From: Rhodospirillaceae bacterium | Lineage (GTDB): Bacteria; Pseudomonadota; Alphaproteobacteria; Rhodospirillales; Casp-alpha2 | Length of the DNA stretch: 53,013 nt | Direction: 5' to 3' | Assembly: GCA_018698795.1 (NCBI GenBank) | Contig: JABIPG010000236.1 | Span: 1 to 53,013, forward strand | Shown here: positions 35,182 to 44,419 of the stretch, piece after piece | How positions within the stretch are numbered: the first letter of the stretch is position 1 | Layout: every line of letters begins with the position of its first letter | Notes under the pieces: model-generated | The model's input: the letters and a program-made list of their open reading frames with translations, nothing else | Told to the model about the DNA's origin: nothing | The model's database searches: none | Made by a program: the position numbers and the translations under genes

Positions 35182-36197
35182 CAGATCGACGCGTGCTGCT
35201 CGCCGTCACCATGGGCGAGCCGGCGGGTATTGGGGGTGAATTAACTCTACAAGCCTGGGCCGCGCGACATGTGAATGGCCCTGCTTTTCTTGCCATCGAC
35301 AACTCCGAGCGGCTGCGCATTCTCGCGACTTCACTTGGCTATGACATCCCGATAAAAACAATCACCAGTGCGGCAGATGCGGGTGAGGTTTTTCCGACTG
35401 CATTGCCAGTCCTTGAAGTCCCTATGGCCGCAACAGCAACTCTCGGCAAGCCCTCTCCGGCAACGGCGGCGGCGGTCATCGAGGCGATCGAAGTTGGCGT
35501 CCGGTTAGCTGTCGACGGTGAAGTCGATGGTATCGTAACCAACCCGATTCAAAAGCACGTGCTTTATGCAGTAGGTTTCACTCACCCCGGCCATACGGAA
35601 TTTCTCGCAGACCTCAGCCGTTCGGCGAACCCACCCGTGATGATGCTTGCATCGAGCCAGATCGACCCATGTTTGCGCGTTGTCCCTGTCACGATTCACG
35701 TTGGCCTGAGGCGAGCGCTAGACTTGTTAACGCCTGGCCTCATTGCCGAACAGCTGCGTCTTACCCATGCCGCTCTGATCAGCGACTTCGCCATTTCGAA
35801 CCCTCGGATAGCGGTCGCCGGCCTCAATCCGCATGCCGGTGAATCCGGAAGTATGGGGAACGAGGAAACCGACATTATTGCGCCGGTTGTCGCCGAATTA
35901 CGGGCCGAAGGCATCAATGTCACCGGCCCGCTCCCGCCCGACACTCTTTTCGCCGAGCAGCGTCGCTCAAGCTATGACGCCGCTATCTGTATGTATCACG
36001 ATCAGGCGCTGATACCGATCAAGACACTCGATTTCTCCGGCGGCGTGAATATTACGTTGGGGCTTCCCATTGTGCGCACATCGCCCGATCATGGTACGGC
36101 ACTGGAGATCGCCGGCGCTGGCAAAGCCGACCCGACCAGTTTCCTGGCCGCACTTGATGTCGCAGCTGAACTCGCGTCAAATCGAGCGGTGGATTAA
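35178..36197 (+). CDS. pdxA: 4-hydroxythreonine-4-phosphate dehydrogenase PdxA
   Basis: The 339-residue enzyme oxidises and decarboxylates 4-phosphohydroxy-L-threonine in the DXP-dependent route to pyridoxal phosphate. Motifs include TMGEPAGIGGEL at the start, TNPIQKHVLYAVGFTHPGHTEFLAD, AGLNPHAGESG, MYHDQALIPIKTLDF and VRTSPDHGTALEIAG, which supply metal and substrate ligands. The ATG overlaps the surA stop (ATGA). surA-pdxA-rsmA is a widespread proteobacterial order. Confidence 0.95.
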   Translation: MTDRRVLLAVTMGEPAGIGGELTLQAWAARHVNGPAFLAIDNSERLRILATSLGYDIPIKTITSAADAGEVFPTALPVLEVPMAATATLGKPSPATAAAVIEAIEVGVRLAVDGEVDGIVTNPIQKHVLYAVGFTHPGHTEFLADLSRSANPPVMMLASSQIDPCLRVVPVTIHVGLRRALDLLTPGLIAEQLRLTHAALISDFAISNPRIAVAGLNPHAGESGSMGNEETDIIAPVVAELRAEGINVTGPLPPDTLFAEQRRSSYDAAICMYHDQALIPIKTLDFSGGVNITLGLPIVRTSPDHGTALEIAGAGKADPTSFLAALDVAAELASNRAVD

Positions 36198-36199
36198 AC

Positions 36200-37003
36200 A
36201 TGACCGATTTGCCGCCGCTGCGCGACGTTATCCGCCACTACGAGCTCAGCGCACGCAAATCGCTGGGCCAAAACTTTCTTCTCGATCTCAACCTCACCGA
36301 TCGCATCGCTCGAGCCGCCGGTGACCTTGCCGAAGGCACTGTCGTCGAGATTGGTCCCGGCCCTGGTGGACTGACGCGCGCACTATTGAAAAACGGGGCC
36401 AAGTCCGTGATTGCCGTCGAACGCGACCCGCGCGCCGCAGATGCCATTCGAGATCTGGCCACGCACTTCCCTGGCCGCCTTTCCGTCATCGAAGCCGATG
36501 CTCTCAAACTTTCGTTGCATGATATCGCCACGCCGCCTTTCAAGGTCGTCGCCAACCTGCCCTACAATATCGCCACGCCGCTGATGATCAAATGGCTGCG
36601 GAACCTCGAGGGCATTCAGGGTCTAACCTTGATGTTTCAACGCGAAGTCGCAGACCGATTGGCAGCAAGCCCGCGAACCAAGGCCTACGGACGCTTGAGC
36701 GTCATCACTCAATGGCTGTGCGAGGTCCGCCCCGTATTCAATTTGCCGAAAGATGCCTTCACACCGCCGCCTAAGGTGATGTCGACCGTCGTCAACCTGA
36801 CACCACATTCCGAGCCCCTGGCGGAAGCAGACTTCGGAAACATGGAAAAAATCACCCAAGCCGCCTTCGGCCAGCGCCGAAAAATGCTTCGCGCGAGCTT
36901 GAAAACAATTGGCCTCGACCCGGCCGCAGCCGGCATCGACCCGACACGCCGCGCCGAAGAACTGAGCATTGAAGAGTTTTGTGCACTTGCTCGCCTACTT
37001 TGA
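36200..37003 (+). CDS. rsmA: 16S rRNA dimethyladenosine transferase RsmA (KsgA)
   Basis: This 267-residue methyltransferase dimethylates two adjacent adenines in helix 45 of 16S rRNA. It shows ARKSLGQNFLLDLNLTDRIAR, the SAM-binding VVEIGPGPGGLTRALL, VIAVERDPRA and the catalytic motif VVANLPYNIATPL (NLPY). It starts two bases after the pdxA stop. It is the last recognisably conserved gene of the rightward housekeeping operon before the accessory block. Confidence 0.96.
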   Translation: MTDLPPLRDVIRHYELSARKSLGQNFLLDLNLTDRIARAAGDLAEGTVVEIGPGPGGLTRALLKNGAKSVIAVERDPRAADAIRDLATHFPGRLSVIEADALKLSLHDIATPPFKVVANLPYNIATPLMIKWLRNLEGIQGLTLMFQREVADRLAASPRTKAYGRLSVITQWLCEVRPVFNLPKDAFTPPPKVMSTVVNLTPHSEPLAEADFGNMEKITQAAFGQRRKMLRASLKTIGLDPAAAGIDPTRRAEELSIEEFCALARLL

Positions 37004-37041
37004 GCACGGCATGATTACCCAGCAAAACATCGGGGGCGAAC

Positions 37042-37872
37042 ATGAGCATTTCCATCACCCGCATTGCCGGCGCGCTGGGCGCAGAGATTGGCAACATAGA
37101 TATTTCCCAAGATCTGAGTGACGACACGATCGCCGAAGTCCGCAGCGCTTGGCTTGAGCACAAGGTGATCTTTTTCCGCGATCAGGATATCACACCGCTC
37201 CAACATCTCGCATTTGCGAAACGCTTCGGTGATGTTGTCGAATATCCCATGGTCAAAGGCTTGGAAGAAGCCCCGGAAATCGTGCCGGTCGTAAAACTGC
37301 CGCACGAGACCCACAATTTTGGTGGCATGTGGCACTCCGACACGTCCTATTTGGAAAGCCCACCGATGGGCGCCATTTTGGTTGCCCGTGAGCTGCCACC
37401 CTTTGGCGGCGATACGTTGTTTTCCAATATGGTCTTGGCTTACGAGCGCTTGTCCGATGGTATGAAAGAGATGCTCTCAGGCCTCACTGGTATTTCGTCA
37501 TCGGCGAAGGCAGAGGTAACGAAATCCCGCGAGGACCGTATGGCCACCGATGCCAAGGTCGGCGAATCGACGGAGCTCCGAGCCGAACACCCGGTCGTCC
37601 GCACTCATTCCGAGACCGGTGACAAAATTCTTTATGTCAATTACGGCCACACCATCGGTTTCAAAGGATTTACCGAAGAAGAAAGTGCGCCGATCCTGGA
37701 CTACCTGTTCCAGCACCAGCGCCGCCCAGAATTCACCTGCGCATTCCGATGGCGGCCGGGCTCAATCGCGTTTTGGGACAACCGCGCAACACACCACAAC
37801 CCGGTCAATGATTATCACGGCTTCAAACGCATTATGCATCGAATCACAATTGCGGGGGACAGGCCGGCTTGA
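37042..37872 (+). CDS. TauD/TfdA-family Fe(II)/2-oxoglutarate dioxygenase
   Basis: This 276-residue enzyme has the jelly-roll oxygenase pattern. The metal triad is visible as H98-x-D100 in GMWHSDTSY and a distal histidine, H252 by alignment with taurine dioxygenase, in WDNRATHHNPVNDY. The 2-oxoglutarate-binding arginine lies in the following KRIMHR. The family hydroxylates taurine, alkylsulfates, chlorophenoxyacetates and many other substrates; the target here is unknown. GGGGGCGAAC precedes the ATG. The stop overlaps the aconitase-like start, so the two proteins are made together, which is unusual for either family. Confidence 0.9.
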   Translation: MSISITRIAGALGAEIGNIDISQDLSDDTIAEVRSAWLEHKVIFFRDQDITPLQHLAFAKRFGDVVEYPMVKGLEEAPEIVPVVKLPHETHNFGGMWHSDTSYLESPPMGAILVARELPPFGGDTLFSNMVLAYERLSDGMKEMLSGLTGISSSAKAEVTKSREDRMATDAKVGESTELRAEHPVVRTHSETGDKILYVNYGHTIGFKGFTEEESAPILDYLFQHQRRPEFTCAFRWRPGSIAFWDNRATHHNPVNDYHGFKRIMHRITIAGDRPA

Positions 37873-40541
37873 TGAGCGTTGGACATACTTTCAACGCCAA
37901 AGACGAACTCCATGTTGGCGATCGGCACTACACTTATTTCAGCCTGCCAAAGGCTGAAAACGCAGGCTTAATCGGCGCTGGAAAACTTCCATATTGTCTT
38001 CAGGTCCTACTCGAAAATGCGCTCCGCCACGACGACGGCAGTGTGACCGACGCCGATAGCATCAACGCCTTCGCGGCGTGGATCAAAGATGCGACCAACC
38101 CCGCAGAAATCAGCTTTTTTCCCACCCGGATCATGATGCACGATGTTTCAGGCATTCCTTTGCTGACCGATTTAGCCGCCATGCGCGAGCATATGGTGGC
38201 GCTCGGCAAAGATCCCGATCTCCTGAACCCCGTTCGACCCGTCGATTTTATAATGGACCACTCGGTCATCGTTGATGTCGCCGGACGAGTGGATGCCCAA
38301 GCCCGAAATATGAAAACCGAATTTGAGCGCAACGCCGAGCGCTATCGGGTGGCGAAATGGGCACAGAACGCATTTCGGAATATGCGGGTGCTGCCGCCGG
38401 GACAGGGTATTTGCCACCAGATCAACCTGGAGCAATTGGCGCGCGTCGTCTGGTCCGAGGAACACGATGAGCACGGTCTCATGGCGTTTCCCGATAGCCT
38501 TTTGGCCTGTGATAGCCATACGCCGATGATCAATGCCTTGTCGGTCCTCGGCTGGGGTGTTGGCGCCATTGAGGCCCTTTCGGCGTTGCTTGGTGAGCCG
38601 GTCAGCATGCGAATCCCCGACGTTGTCGGCGTCCGCCTTGTGGGCCGCTTGCGCGAAGGTACAACAACAACCGACCTCGCCCTGGCGCTGACACGCACCT
38701 TGCGTGAACACGGCGTGGTGCAAAAGTTCGTCGAGTATTTCGGGCCGGGCCTGGATCATCTCAGCCTGCCCGAACGCGCTACACTCGCCAACATGGCGCC
38801 AGAGTACGGCGCCAGCGTTGGTTTTTTCCCGACCGACGAGGAGACCTTGAACTTTCTGCGCCTGACCGGCCGTGGCGACCAGGTCCCTTTGGTAGAAGCT
38901 TATTGTAAGGCGCAAGGCATGTGGCGCGACGATACGGCGGCGCGCATCTATTCCGATACCATCGAGTTTGACGTGAGCGCCGTCGAGGCCAGCCTCGCCG
39001 GACCTAAACTGCCGCAAGCGCAAGTTCCGTTGAGCCAAGCGCATCTCTCGGCATTGGGTGCACTCGGCGATAAAGCGGCCAAATGCTCTCCAATCGCGCC
39101 CGACAAACTACGCGACGGCGATATCGTCATCGCGGCAATCACCTCGTGCACGAATACGTCGAACCCCAGCGTCATGATGGCTGCAGGTTTGTTGGCTGAA
39201 AAAGCTGTCGCCAAGGGTTTGACCGCAAAACCTTGGGTGAAGACGTCTCTTTCACCGGGCTCACGCGCTGTTGGTGATTATCTGACAAGCGCTGGATTGA
39301 TCCCACCACTCGAAAACCTTGGCTTCCACGTCACCGGCTATGGCTGCATGACCTGCTGCGGCGGTTCCGGTGCGTTGCCGGACGCCATTGCACAGGACAT
39401 TTCGGATAATGACCTCAATGTTGCCGCCGTCCTCTCCGGTAACCGTAACTTCGAGGGACGTATCCATCCACAGATAAAACTTGCCTATTTAGGTGCACCG
39501 CCATTGGTTGTTGCCTATGCGTTGCTAGGTACCATGGTCGATGACATTACAACGGCCTCCCTGGGCAATGACCAAGACGGCCAGCCCGTTTATCTGAAGG
39601 ATATCTGGCCCACATCGCGTGAGATCGAGGATGCGGTCAGCACTCATGTTACGAAAGAGATGTTCGCCGCCCGAAATAAAAAAAATGCCAAGGGCAGCGC
39701 GCTTTGGGATCAAGTCGAAGCCAGCAACGGTGGCGCCTACGCCTGGGAAGAAGGCAGCACCTATATCGTCAAACCACCGTACCTGGAAACCGCCATCCGC
39801 CAAAACCCCATGCGGAACATCGAAGGTGCGGCTGTTTTGGCGCTACTAGGCGACAACGTGACGACAGATCATATCTCACCCGGCAGCCGAATTCTGGAGG
39901 GCAGTATCGCCGGCGATCATCTTTCGTCCAAAGGCGTGAGCTCAACCGAATTCAGTGGTTTCCTGCAACGCCGCTCGAACCACGAAGTCATGATGCGCGG
40001 TAGCTTCAACAATGTGCACATCCAAAACGAAATGACTCCTGATCGGCAAGGAGGTTGGACGGTGCATCAGCCTTCGGGCGACATCATGACAATTTTCGAT
40101 GCTCATCAACGCTACGCCGACGATGGCCGTGCGTTGTTGGTCATCGCCGGTCGCGAGTACGGTACCGGCTCATCACGCGATTGGGCCGCCAGGGGACCGC
40201 ATCTTTTGGGCGTACGAGCAATTGTTGCGGAAGGATTCGAACGCATTCACCGCTCCAATCTGGTCGGCATGGGTGTCTTGCCCCTGCAGTTCCAGGACGG
40301 TCAATCTCGTGTGACTTTCGGGTTGGACGGGACTGAAACGCTCGACATTGTTGGCCTCGAAGGCGGTATTTCTCCTCGCCAAACCGTCACGTTGCGAATC
40401 ATCAAAACCAGCGGAGAGAACATAGAGGCAAACGTTGTTTGCCGACTCGATACGGCTCGCGAGATCGCGTGGTACCAAGCGGGTGGGGTCATGCCCTATG
40501 TGCTGGACGGCCTTGTCCGCGCAGGACAGGTCGTGCGATGA
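37872..40541 (+). CDS. Divergent AcnA-type aconitase / hydro-lyase
   Basis: The 889-residue protein has the full aconitase architecture. Three 4Fe-4S domains are followed by a swivel domain with EYGTGSSRDWAARGP. Cluster ligands Cys426 (ITSCTNTSNPSV), Cys492 and Cys495 keep the exact 66 and 69 spacing of E. coli AcnA (435, 501, 504). The ligand loop reads GYGCMTCCGGSG instead of the usual GYGCTTCIGNSG, with an additional Cys496. These changes near the active site and the coupling to a dioxygenase suggest a paralogue acting on a citrate-like or modified substrate rather than the main TCA enzyme. The alternative is that it is the sole aconitase of the genome. The ATG overlaps the dioxygenase stop. 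Confidence 0.85.
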   Translation: MSVGHTFNAKDELHVGDRHYTYFSLPKAENAGLIGAGKLPYCLQVLLENALRHDDGSVTDADSINAFAAWIKDATNPAEISFFPTRIMMHDVSGIPLLTDLAAMREHMVALGKDPDLLNPVRPVDFIMDHSVIVDVAGRVDAQARNMKTEFERNAERYRVAKWAQNAFRNMRVLPPGQGICHQINLEQLARVVWSEEHDEHGLMAFPDSLLACDSHTPMINALSVLGWGVGAIEALSALLGEPVSMRIPDVVGVRLVGRLREGTTTTDLALALTRTLREHGVVQKFVEYFGPGLDHLSLPERATLANMAPEYGASVGFFPTDEETLNFLRLTGRGDQVPLVEAYCKAQGMWRDDTAARIYSDTIEFDVSAVEASLAGPKLPQAQVPLSQAHLSALGALGDKAAKCSPIAPDKLRDGDIVIAAITSCTNTSNPSVMMAAGLLAEKAVAKGLTAKPWVKTSLSPGSRAVGDYLTSAGLIPPLENLGFHVTGYGCMTCCGGSGALPDAIAQDISDNDLNVAAVLSGNRNFEGRIHPQIKLAYLGAPPLVVAYALLGTMVDDITTASLGNDQDGQPVYLKDIWPTSREIEDAVSTHVTKEMFAARNKKNAKGSALWDQVEASNGGAYAWEEGSTYIVKPPYLETAIRQNPMRNIEGAAVLALLGDNVTTDHISPGSRILEGSIAGDHLSSKGVSSTEFSGFLQRRSNHEVMMRGSFNNVHIQNEMTPDRQGGWTVHQPSGDIMTIFDAHQRYADDGRALLVIAGREYGTGSSRDWAARGPHLLGVRAIVAEGFERIHRSNLVGMGVLPLQFQDGQSRVTFGLDGTETLDIVGLEGGISPRQTVTLRIIKTSGENIEANVVCRLDTAREIAWYQAGGVMPYVLDGLVRAGQVVR

Positions 40542-40627
40542 CAGCGTAAAAGATCAGCAAAATAAATTGTCGAGTTCGACGCTCTTGCTGTACCGTTGGA
40601 GTACTGCAGATTGGGAGGGAGAATATA

Positions 40628-41497
40628 GTGAGCCAACTTGAAGGCGCCGGCACGCCAGAGAACTTAGCGTTGCCATTGAAGGTTTACTGGCAACCTGGGT
40701 GCTCCAGCTGCTTGAAGACCAAAGAGTTTCTCCTCGATAACGGAATCGAGTTCGAATCGGTGAATGTCTTGGAAGATGAAAACGGCTTCAAAGACCTCCA
40801 GGCCTTGGGCGTTCGGCTGGTGCCGATTGCCGCGCGCGGCCCTGTATGGGCCAATGGCGCGGTATTTCGCGACGTCGCCAAGGTTGCTGGGTTCGAGTAC
40901 GGCGATCACAAAATGCTACCGCCGGAGAAAATCAAAGACAAAGTGCTGATGATCCTCGATGCTGCCGGGCGGTATCTGGCACAAATCCCCGATGACAAAC
41001 TTGACGTCGTCTTGCCTGGCCGTCCGCGCTCATACCGCCAACTGGTGTACCATGTGTTTGATATTCCGAAGGTCTTTCTCGATCGGGTCGAACACGATGC
41101 GCCCTATACCTATGAAGCGCTCAAGTCGATTTTGCCCGATGATATGACGACCAAAGACGATCTGCTTGCCTACGGACGTGACAACCGGGAACGTTTTATC
41201 GCTTGGTGGAACCGGGATGGTACTGCCACAGACTTCACGCAGCCTGGAAAAGTTTATTACGGAGACGTCAGTCTGCATGAAGTGCTGGAACGGACCGGAT
41301 GGCACTCGGGCCAACACACCCGCCAAATCATTCTGATGCTTCGTGAAAAGCTGGGTATCGAGCCAGACAGCCCGCTGCAGGACTCAGATTTTGAAGGTCT
41401 ACCATTGCCCAAGAACGTCTGGGACAATGAGCGGTCGTTTGAAGAGCAATCCTACTCGGCAGCGGCTGAGACAAGGGACACTGCCAAAACCGGATAA
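40628..41497 (+). CDS. Glutaredoxin-like and DinB-like fusion protein
   Basis: The 289-residue protein joins two domains. Residues about 15-95 are glutaredoxin-like (KVYWQPGCSSCLKTKEFLLDNGIEFESVNV, redox pair Cys25/Cys28). Residues about 105-245 form a DinB/YfiT-type four-helix bundle with a probable metal triad His142 (LVYHVFDIP), His226 and His230 (GWHSGQHTRQI). DinB-superfamily proteins include thiol-dependent S-transferases using bacillithiol, mycothiol or glutathione, so a redox-linked thiol transfer function is plausible. A GTG start at 40628 has a strong GGGAGGGAGA site. It lies 86 bases after the aconitase-like gene in the same direction. Confidence 0.8.
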   Translation: MSQLEGAGTPENLALPLKVYWQPGCSSCLKTKEFLLDNGIEFESVNVLEDENGFKDLQALGVRLVPIAARGPVWANGAVFRDVAKVAGFEYGDHKMLPPEKIKDKVLMILDAAGRYLAQIPDDKLDVVLPGRPRSYRQLVYHVFDIPKVFLDRVEHDAPYTYEALKSILPDDMTTKDDLLAYGRDNRERFIAWWNRDGTATDFTQPGKVYYGDVSLHEVLERTGWHSGQHTRQIILMLREKLGIEPDSPLQDSDFEGLPLPKNVWDNERSFEEQSYSAAAETRDTAKTG

Positions 41498-41520
41498 TGC
41501 TCTCGAGCAGGTATTATTGG

Positions 41521-42750
41521 TTATGTTGCCGGACCCATGCGCCGCGCTATTGTCAGCACACCCAATGCCGCGACGACAAACCCGGCTGCCGCCCAAAACA
41601 CCATCGCCGGATCGCCCGAGTCCATAAACCAGCCGTTGAACACCGGTGCCGTGGATGAGCCAATCGCGTAACCCACGAACACAAAACCGAAGACCTTGCC
41701 GGTCTGGCCCAATGGCGTCACGGCGCGGATCATCAAATCCCGCACCGGCAGCACGCCCCCCATGCCGACACCGGCGATGGTCATCGCGGTGATGGCCTGC
41801 CAAGCAGACAAATCGCCCGTTGCCGCCAGCACCAGCATGCTTGCCGCTAGCACCAACGCGCCAGTCGCGGTCACTAAGTGGCGCGGGAAACGGTCGGCAA
41901 TGAAACCTGTCAGCAAAATTCCACCCGCCATACCGAATAAATGCCCGGTCAGTGCCGCATTGGCCTGATCGAGGCGGAGGTCATGCAAATTGATCAGTGC
42001 GCTGACGGTGAAAGAGGTCAATCCGCTTGATCCCATGGCAAACAGGACAAAATAGACAAGGAACATCAAGATCACGGGGGATAACACAACAGCAAGGCCG
42101 GTTTTTTCAGCCTGCGAGGCATTCGCCGCTGCAGGTTTGACGGACTCGCCTTGCATGACACCGCGCCGTGCGGCCATCACCGCTAGCACTATTAACCCGA
42201 CGGCACCACTGATGGCCAAAGCCATACGCCAATCCGCCCACTGCGCCAACGCCAACATACAAACGGGTGCTATGGCGCTGCCCAAGTAACCTAAAAAGGT
42301 GTGCAGAGAGAAAGCGCGTCCCAGCCGCTCCGGGCCGATAGAGCCAGCCAAAATTGCATAATCGGCTGGATGGAAGACGCTATTGCCGAGCCCCGCGATC
42401 AGCGCCAGCAACAACAACATCGGGTAGCTTTCTGTGAAGCCCATGAGCATCACAGCACCTGCCGTCAATCCCAAGCCGGCCAGCAGCACCCGTGTCGGCC
42501 CCAGACGGTCAACCATAAACCCGACGGGTGCCTGCAACACCCCACCCAGCAGATTGTATGCGGTCATGGCCAAGCCAAGTTCGACGTAGCTGACGCCGAA
42601 TTCCGCCTTGAGAAGTGGAAACAACGGCGGCAGAGCGAAGATATAATAGTGGCTGAGCAAATGCCCGGCACCGACTAAGCCATTGACCCAGCGCTCGCGC
42701 GACCTCACTTCACCCTGCGAAGCCACGCCCACACCACCCGCATCGGTCAT
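41521..42750 (-). CDS. MFS transporter
   Basis: The 409-residue protein has twelve predicted helices and MFS signature loops (GFMVDRLGPTRVLLAGL after TM2 and GFIADRFPRHLVTATGAL in the second half). The substrate is unknown. The open frame continues upstream to 42846 through the gmk gene; the ATG at 42750, just past the gmk stop at 42764, is the sensible start. It follows gmk on the same strand and converges with the Grx-DinB gene, with 23 bases between the stops. Confidence 0.88.
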   Translation of the reverse strand: MTDAGGVGVASQGEVRSRERWVNGLVGAGHLLSHYYIFALPPLFPLLKAEFGVSYVELGLAMTAYNLLGGVLQAPVGFMVDRLGPTRVLLAGLGLTAGAVMLMGFTESYPMLLLLALIAGLGNSVFHPADYAILAGSIGPERLGRAFSLHTFLGYLGSAIAPVCMLALAQWADWRMALAISGAVGLIVLAVMAARRGVMQGESVKPAAANASQAEKTGLAVVLSPVILMFLVYFVLFAMGSSGLTSFTVSALINLHDLRLDQANAALTGHLFGMAGGILLTGFIADRFPRHLVTATGALVLAASMLVLAATGDLSAWQAITAMTIAGVGMGGVLPVRDLMIRAVTPLGQTGKVFGFVFVGYAIGSSTAPVFNGWFMDSGDPAMVFWAAAGFVVAALGVLTIARRMGPAT

Positions 42751-42763
42751 GACTAGTTCGCCA

Positions 42764-43408
42764 TCAGCTTCGGGCTGCCACATCCATGGAGCGAACGAAA
42801 TCACCCAAGTTTCTCTGGCGCTCACGTCGGGCCCGCTCGGCGGCAAGAATAGACTCGGCGGTCTTCACGCTGTCTTCGATTTCTTCGTTGATAATGATGT
42901 AATCGTATTCCGCCCAGTGGCTCATTTCAGCGTAGGCGCGCGACATACGGCTTCTCACCACTTGCTCGGAATCTTGGTTACGACTGAACAGCCGTCGCTC
43001 CAGTTCCTCCAGTGACGGTGGCAAAATGAAAATCGACACCAGATCCTCCAGTGCGTTCTGCCGCAACTGCTGAGTACCCTGCCAGTCGACATCGAACAAA
43101 ACATCCTGGCCAGCCTCTAGCGCCGCCATCACCGGGCCGCGCGGCGTGCCGTAGGAGTTGCCGAACACGGTGGCTTGCTCAAGAAATTCACCGGCGGCAA
43201 TCATCTCCTCGAACGTCTCTTGATCGACGAAGAAGTAGTCCTTGCCCTCAATCTCTCCGGGACGTTGCGGACGCGTGGTTGCGGATACCGACATCGTAAG
43301 TTGTTCGTGGTTCTCCAGTAACGCGCGCGAAATCGTCGACTTGCCCGCCCCTGACGGCGAAGACAGCACCAGCATCAATCCACGACGGGAAACCTTATCA
43401 GGACTCAC
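42764..43408 (-). CDS. gmk: Guanylate kinase
   Basis: This 214-residue kinase converts GMP and ATP to GDP and ADP. The P-loop is SSPSGAGKST; GMP-binding segments are SVSATTRPQRPGEIEGKDYFF and YGTPRGPV; DVDWQGTQQL and RMSRAYAEMSHWAEYDY follow. The start is GTG at 43408, supported by AGGAG 7 bases upstream. It lies 10 bases after yicC, a common alphaproteobacterial pair. Confidence 0.95.
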   Translation of the reverse strand: MSPDKVSRRGLMLVLSSPSGAGKSTISRALLENHEQLTMSVSATTRPQRPGEIEGKDYFFVDQETFEEMIAAGEFLEQATVFGNSYGTPRGPVMAALEAGQDVLFDVDWQGTQQLRQNALEDLVSIFILPPSLEELERRLFSRNQDSEQVVRSRMSRAYAEMSHWAEYDYIIINEEIEDSVKTAESILAAERARRERQRNLGDFVRSMDVAARS

Positions 43409-43418
43409 TTAGCTCTCC

Positions 43419-44306
43419 TCACTCGACATTCTGTACTTGCTCGCGCATCTGCTCGATGACGGCCTTCAACCCCAGCCCGACACGCGTCAGTTCGATATCC
43501 GCTGACTTGGAGCACACCGTATTGGCCTCGCGATTGAACTCCTGACAAAGGAAATCCAGTTTTCGGCCCACAGCACCCTTTTCTGATAACAGTGTCGATG
43601 CCGCCTCGCAATGGGCGGCGAGCCGATCCAGTTCTTCGCGCACATCGGCCTTGAGCATCAGCATGGCAGCTTCTTGCGCCAAACGCTCTTCGGGCAGCGC
43701 AGGAACTGCATCCATCAACTCTGCCACTTGCGCCGCCAAACGTGAGCGGATGGCTTTAGGTTGAGCCGCCGCCAATGCTTCGGTTTGGCGACAAAAATCA
43801 TTGATGTTCGCCAATTGGCCTTCGATGACCTGGTGGAGATGTGCGCCTTCGGTACCTCGCACCTCGGCTAAATGATCCAATGCGGTCTCGAGGTCGGCCA
43901 AAAGCGCTTGCTCCAGGGCTGCACGGCGATCTTCGTCCAGTTCTGTTTCTCCGGTCTCGACCACGCCACGCAAGCCCAACAGCCCATCGATACTGGGCGG
44001 TGCGCAATCTGGGAAACGCGCGCGTATATCCGCCATGGCGCCTTGCATCTGCTCAAGGACCTCCATGTTAATTTGATAGACGGTCGTCGGTCGCGCCCAG
44101 TTGATTTGTAAGTTCACCGATACATTGCCGCGTTGGAACCGTGCCTGCGCAATCTCACGCACTCTCGGCTCCAGCCCATCGAACTGGCCCAAGCGCGAGC
44201 GTACGTCGAGCCCCTTGGCATTGACGCTTTTCACCTCCCACACCCAGGCGCAATCTTCGTTGCTGCCATCCGTGCGGGCGTAACCGGTCATCGATTTCAG
44301 CGTCAA
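43419..44306 (-). CDS. yicC: YicC-family endoribonuclease-like protein
   Basis: The 295-residue protein has the YicC_N hallmark KSMTGYARTDG at its start, VNAKGLDVRSRLG, and the C-terminal DUF1732 end (KLDFLCQEFNREANTVCSKSADIELTRVGLGLKAVIEQMREQVQNVE). E. coli YicC is linked to RNA decay and acts as a ribonuclease. A TTG start at 44306 is supported by GGAG 7 bases upstream. It precedes gmk as in many bacteria. Confidence 0.93.
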   Translation of the reverse strand: MTLKSMTGYARTDGSNEDCAWVWEVKSVNAKGLDVRSRLGQFDGLEPRVREIAQARFQRGNVSVNLQINWARPTTVYQINMEVLEQMQGAMADIRARFPDCAPPSIDGLLGLRGVVETGETELDEDRRAALEQALLADLETALDHLAEVRGTEGAHLHQVIEGQLANINDFCRQTEALAAAQPKAIRSRLAAQVAELMDAVPALPEERLAQEAAMLMLKADVREELDRLAAHCEAASTLLSEKGAVGRKLDFLCQEFNREANTVCSKSADIELTRVGLGLKAVIEQMREQVQNVE

Positions 44307-44419
44307 ATCAGGTCTCCTTTCGCATGCGCATGTTTATACCTGCCGCTCACCCGCTCAACAAGCGACCAGCGGGTCAACAACCGGTGGCAAAAGCCGGCTT
44401 AATCACGGCATAATGGCTC

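Noticed and set aside
41490-41525. Hairpin (GCTC/GAGC) between the convergent Grx-DinB and MFS genes as a terminator
   Set aside because: The stem is very short with almost no loop and no T tract, so it is unlikely to act as an intrinsic terminator.
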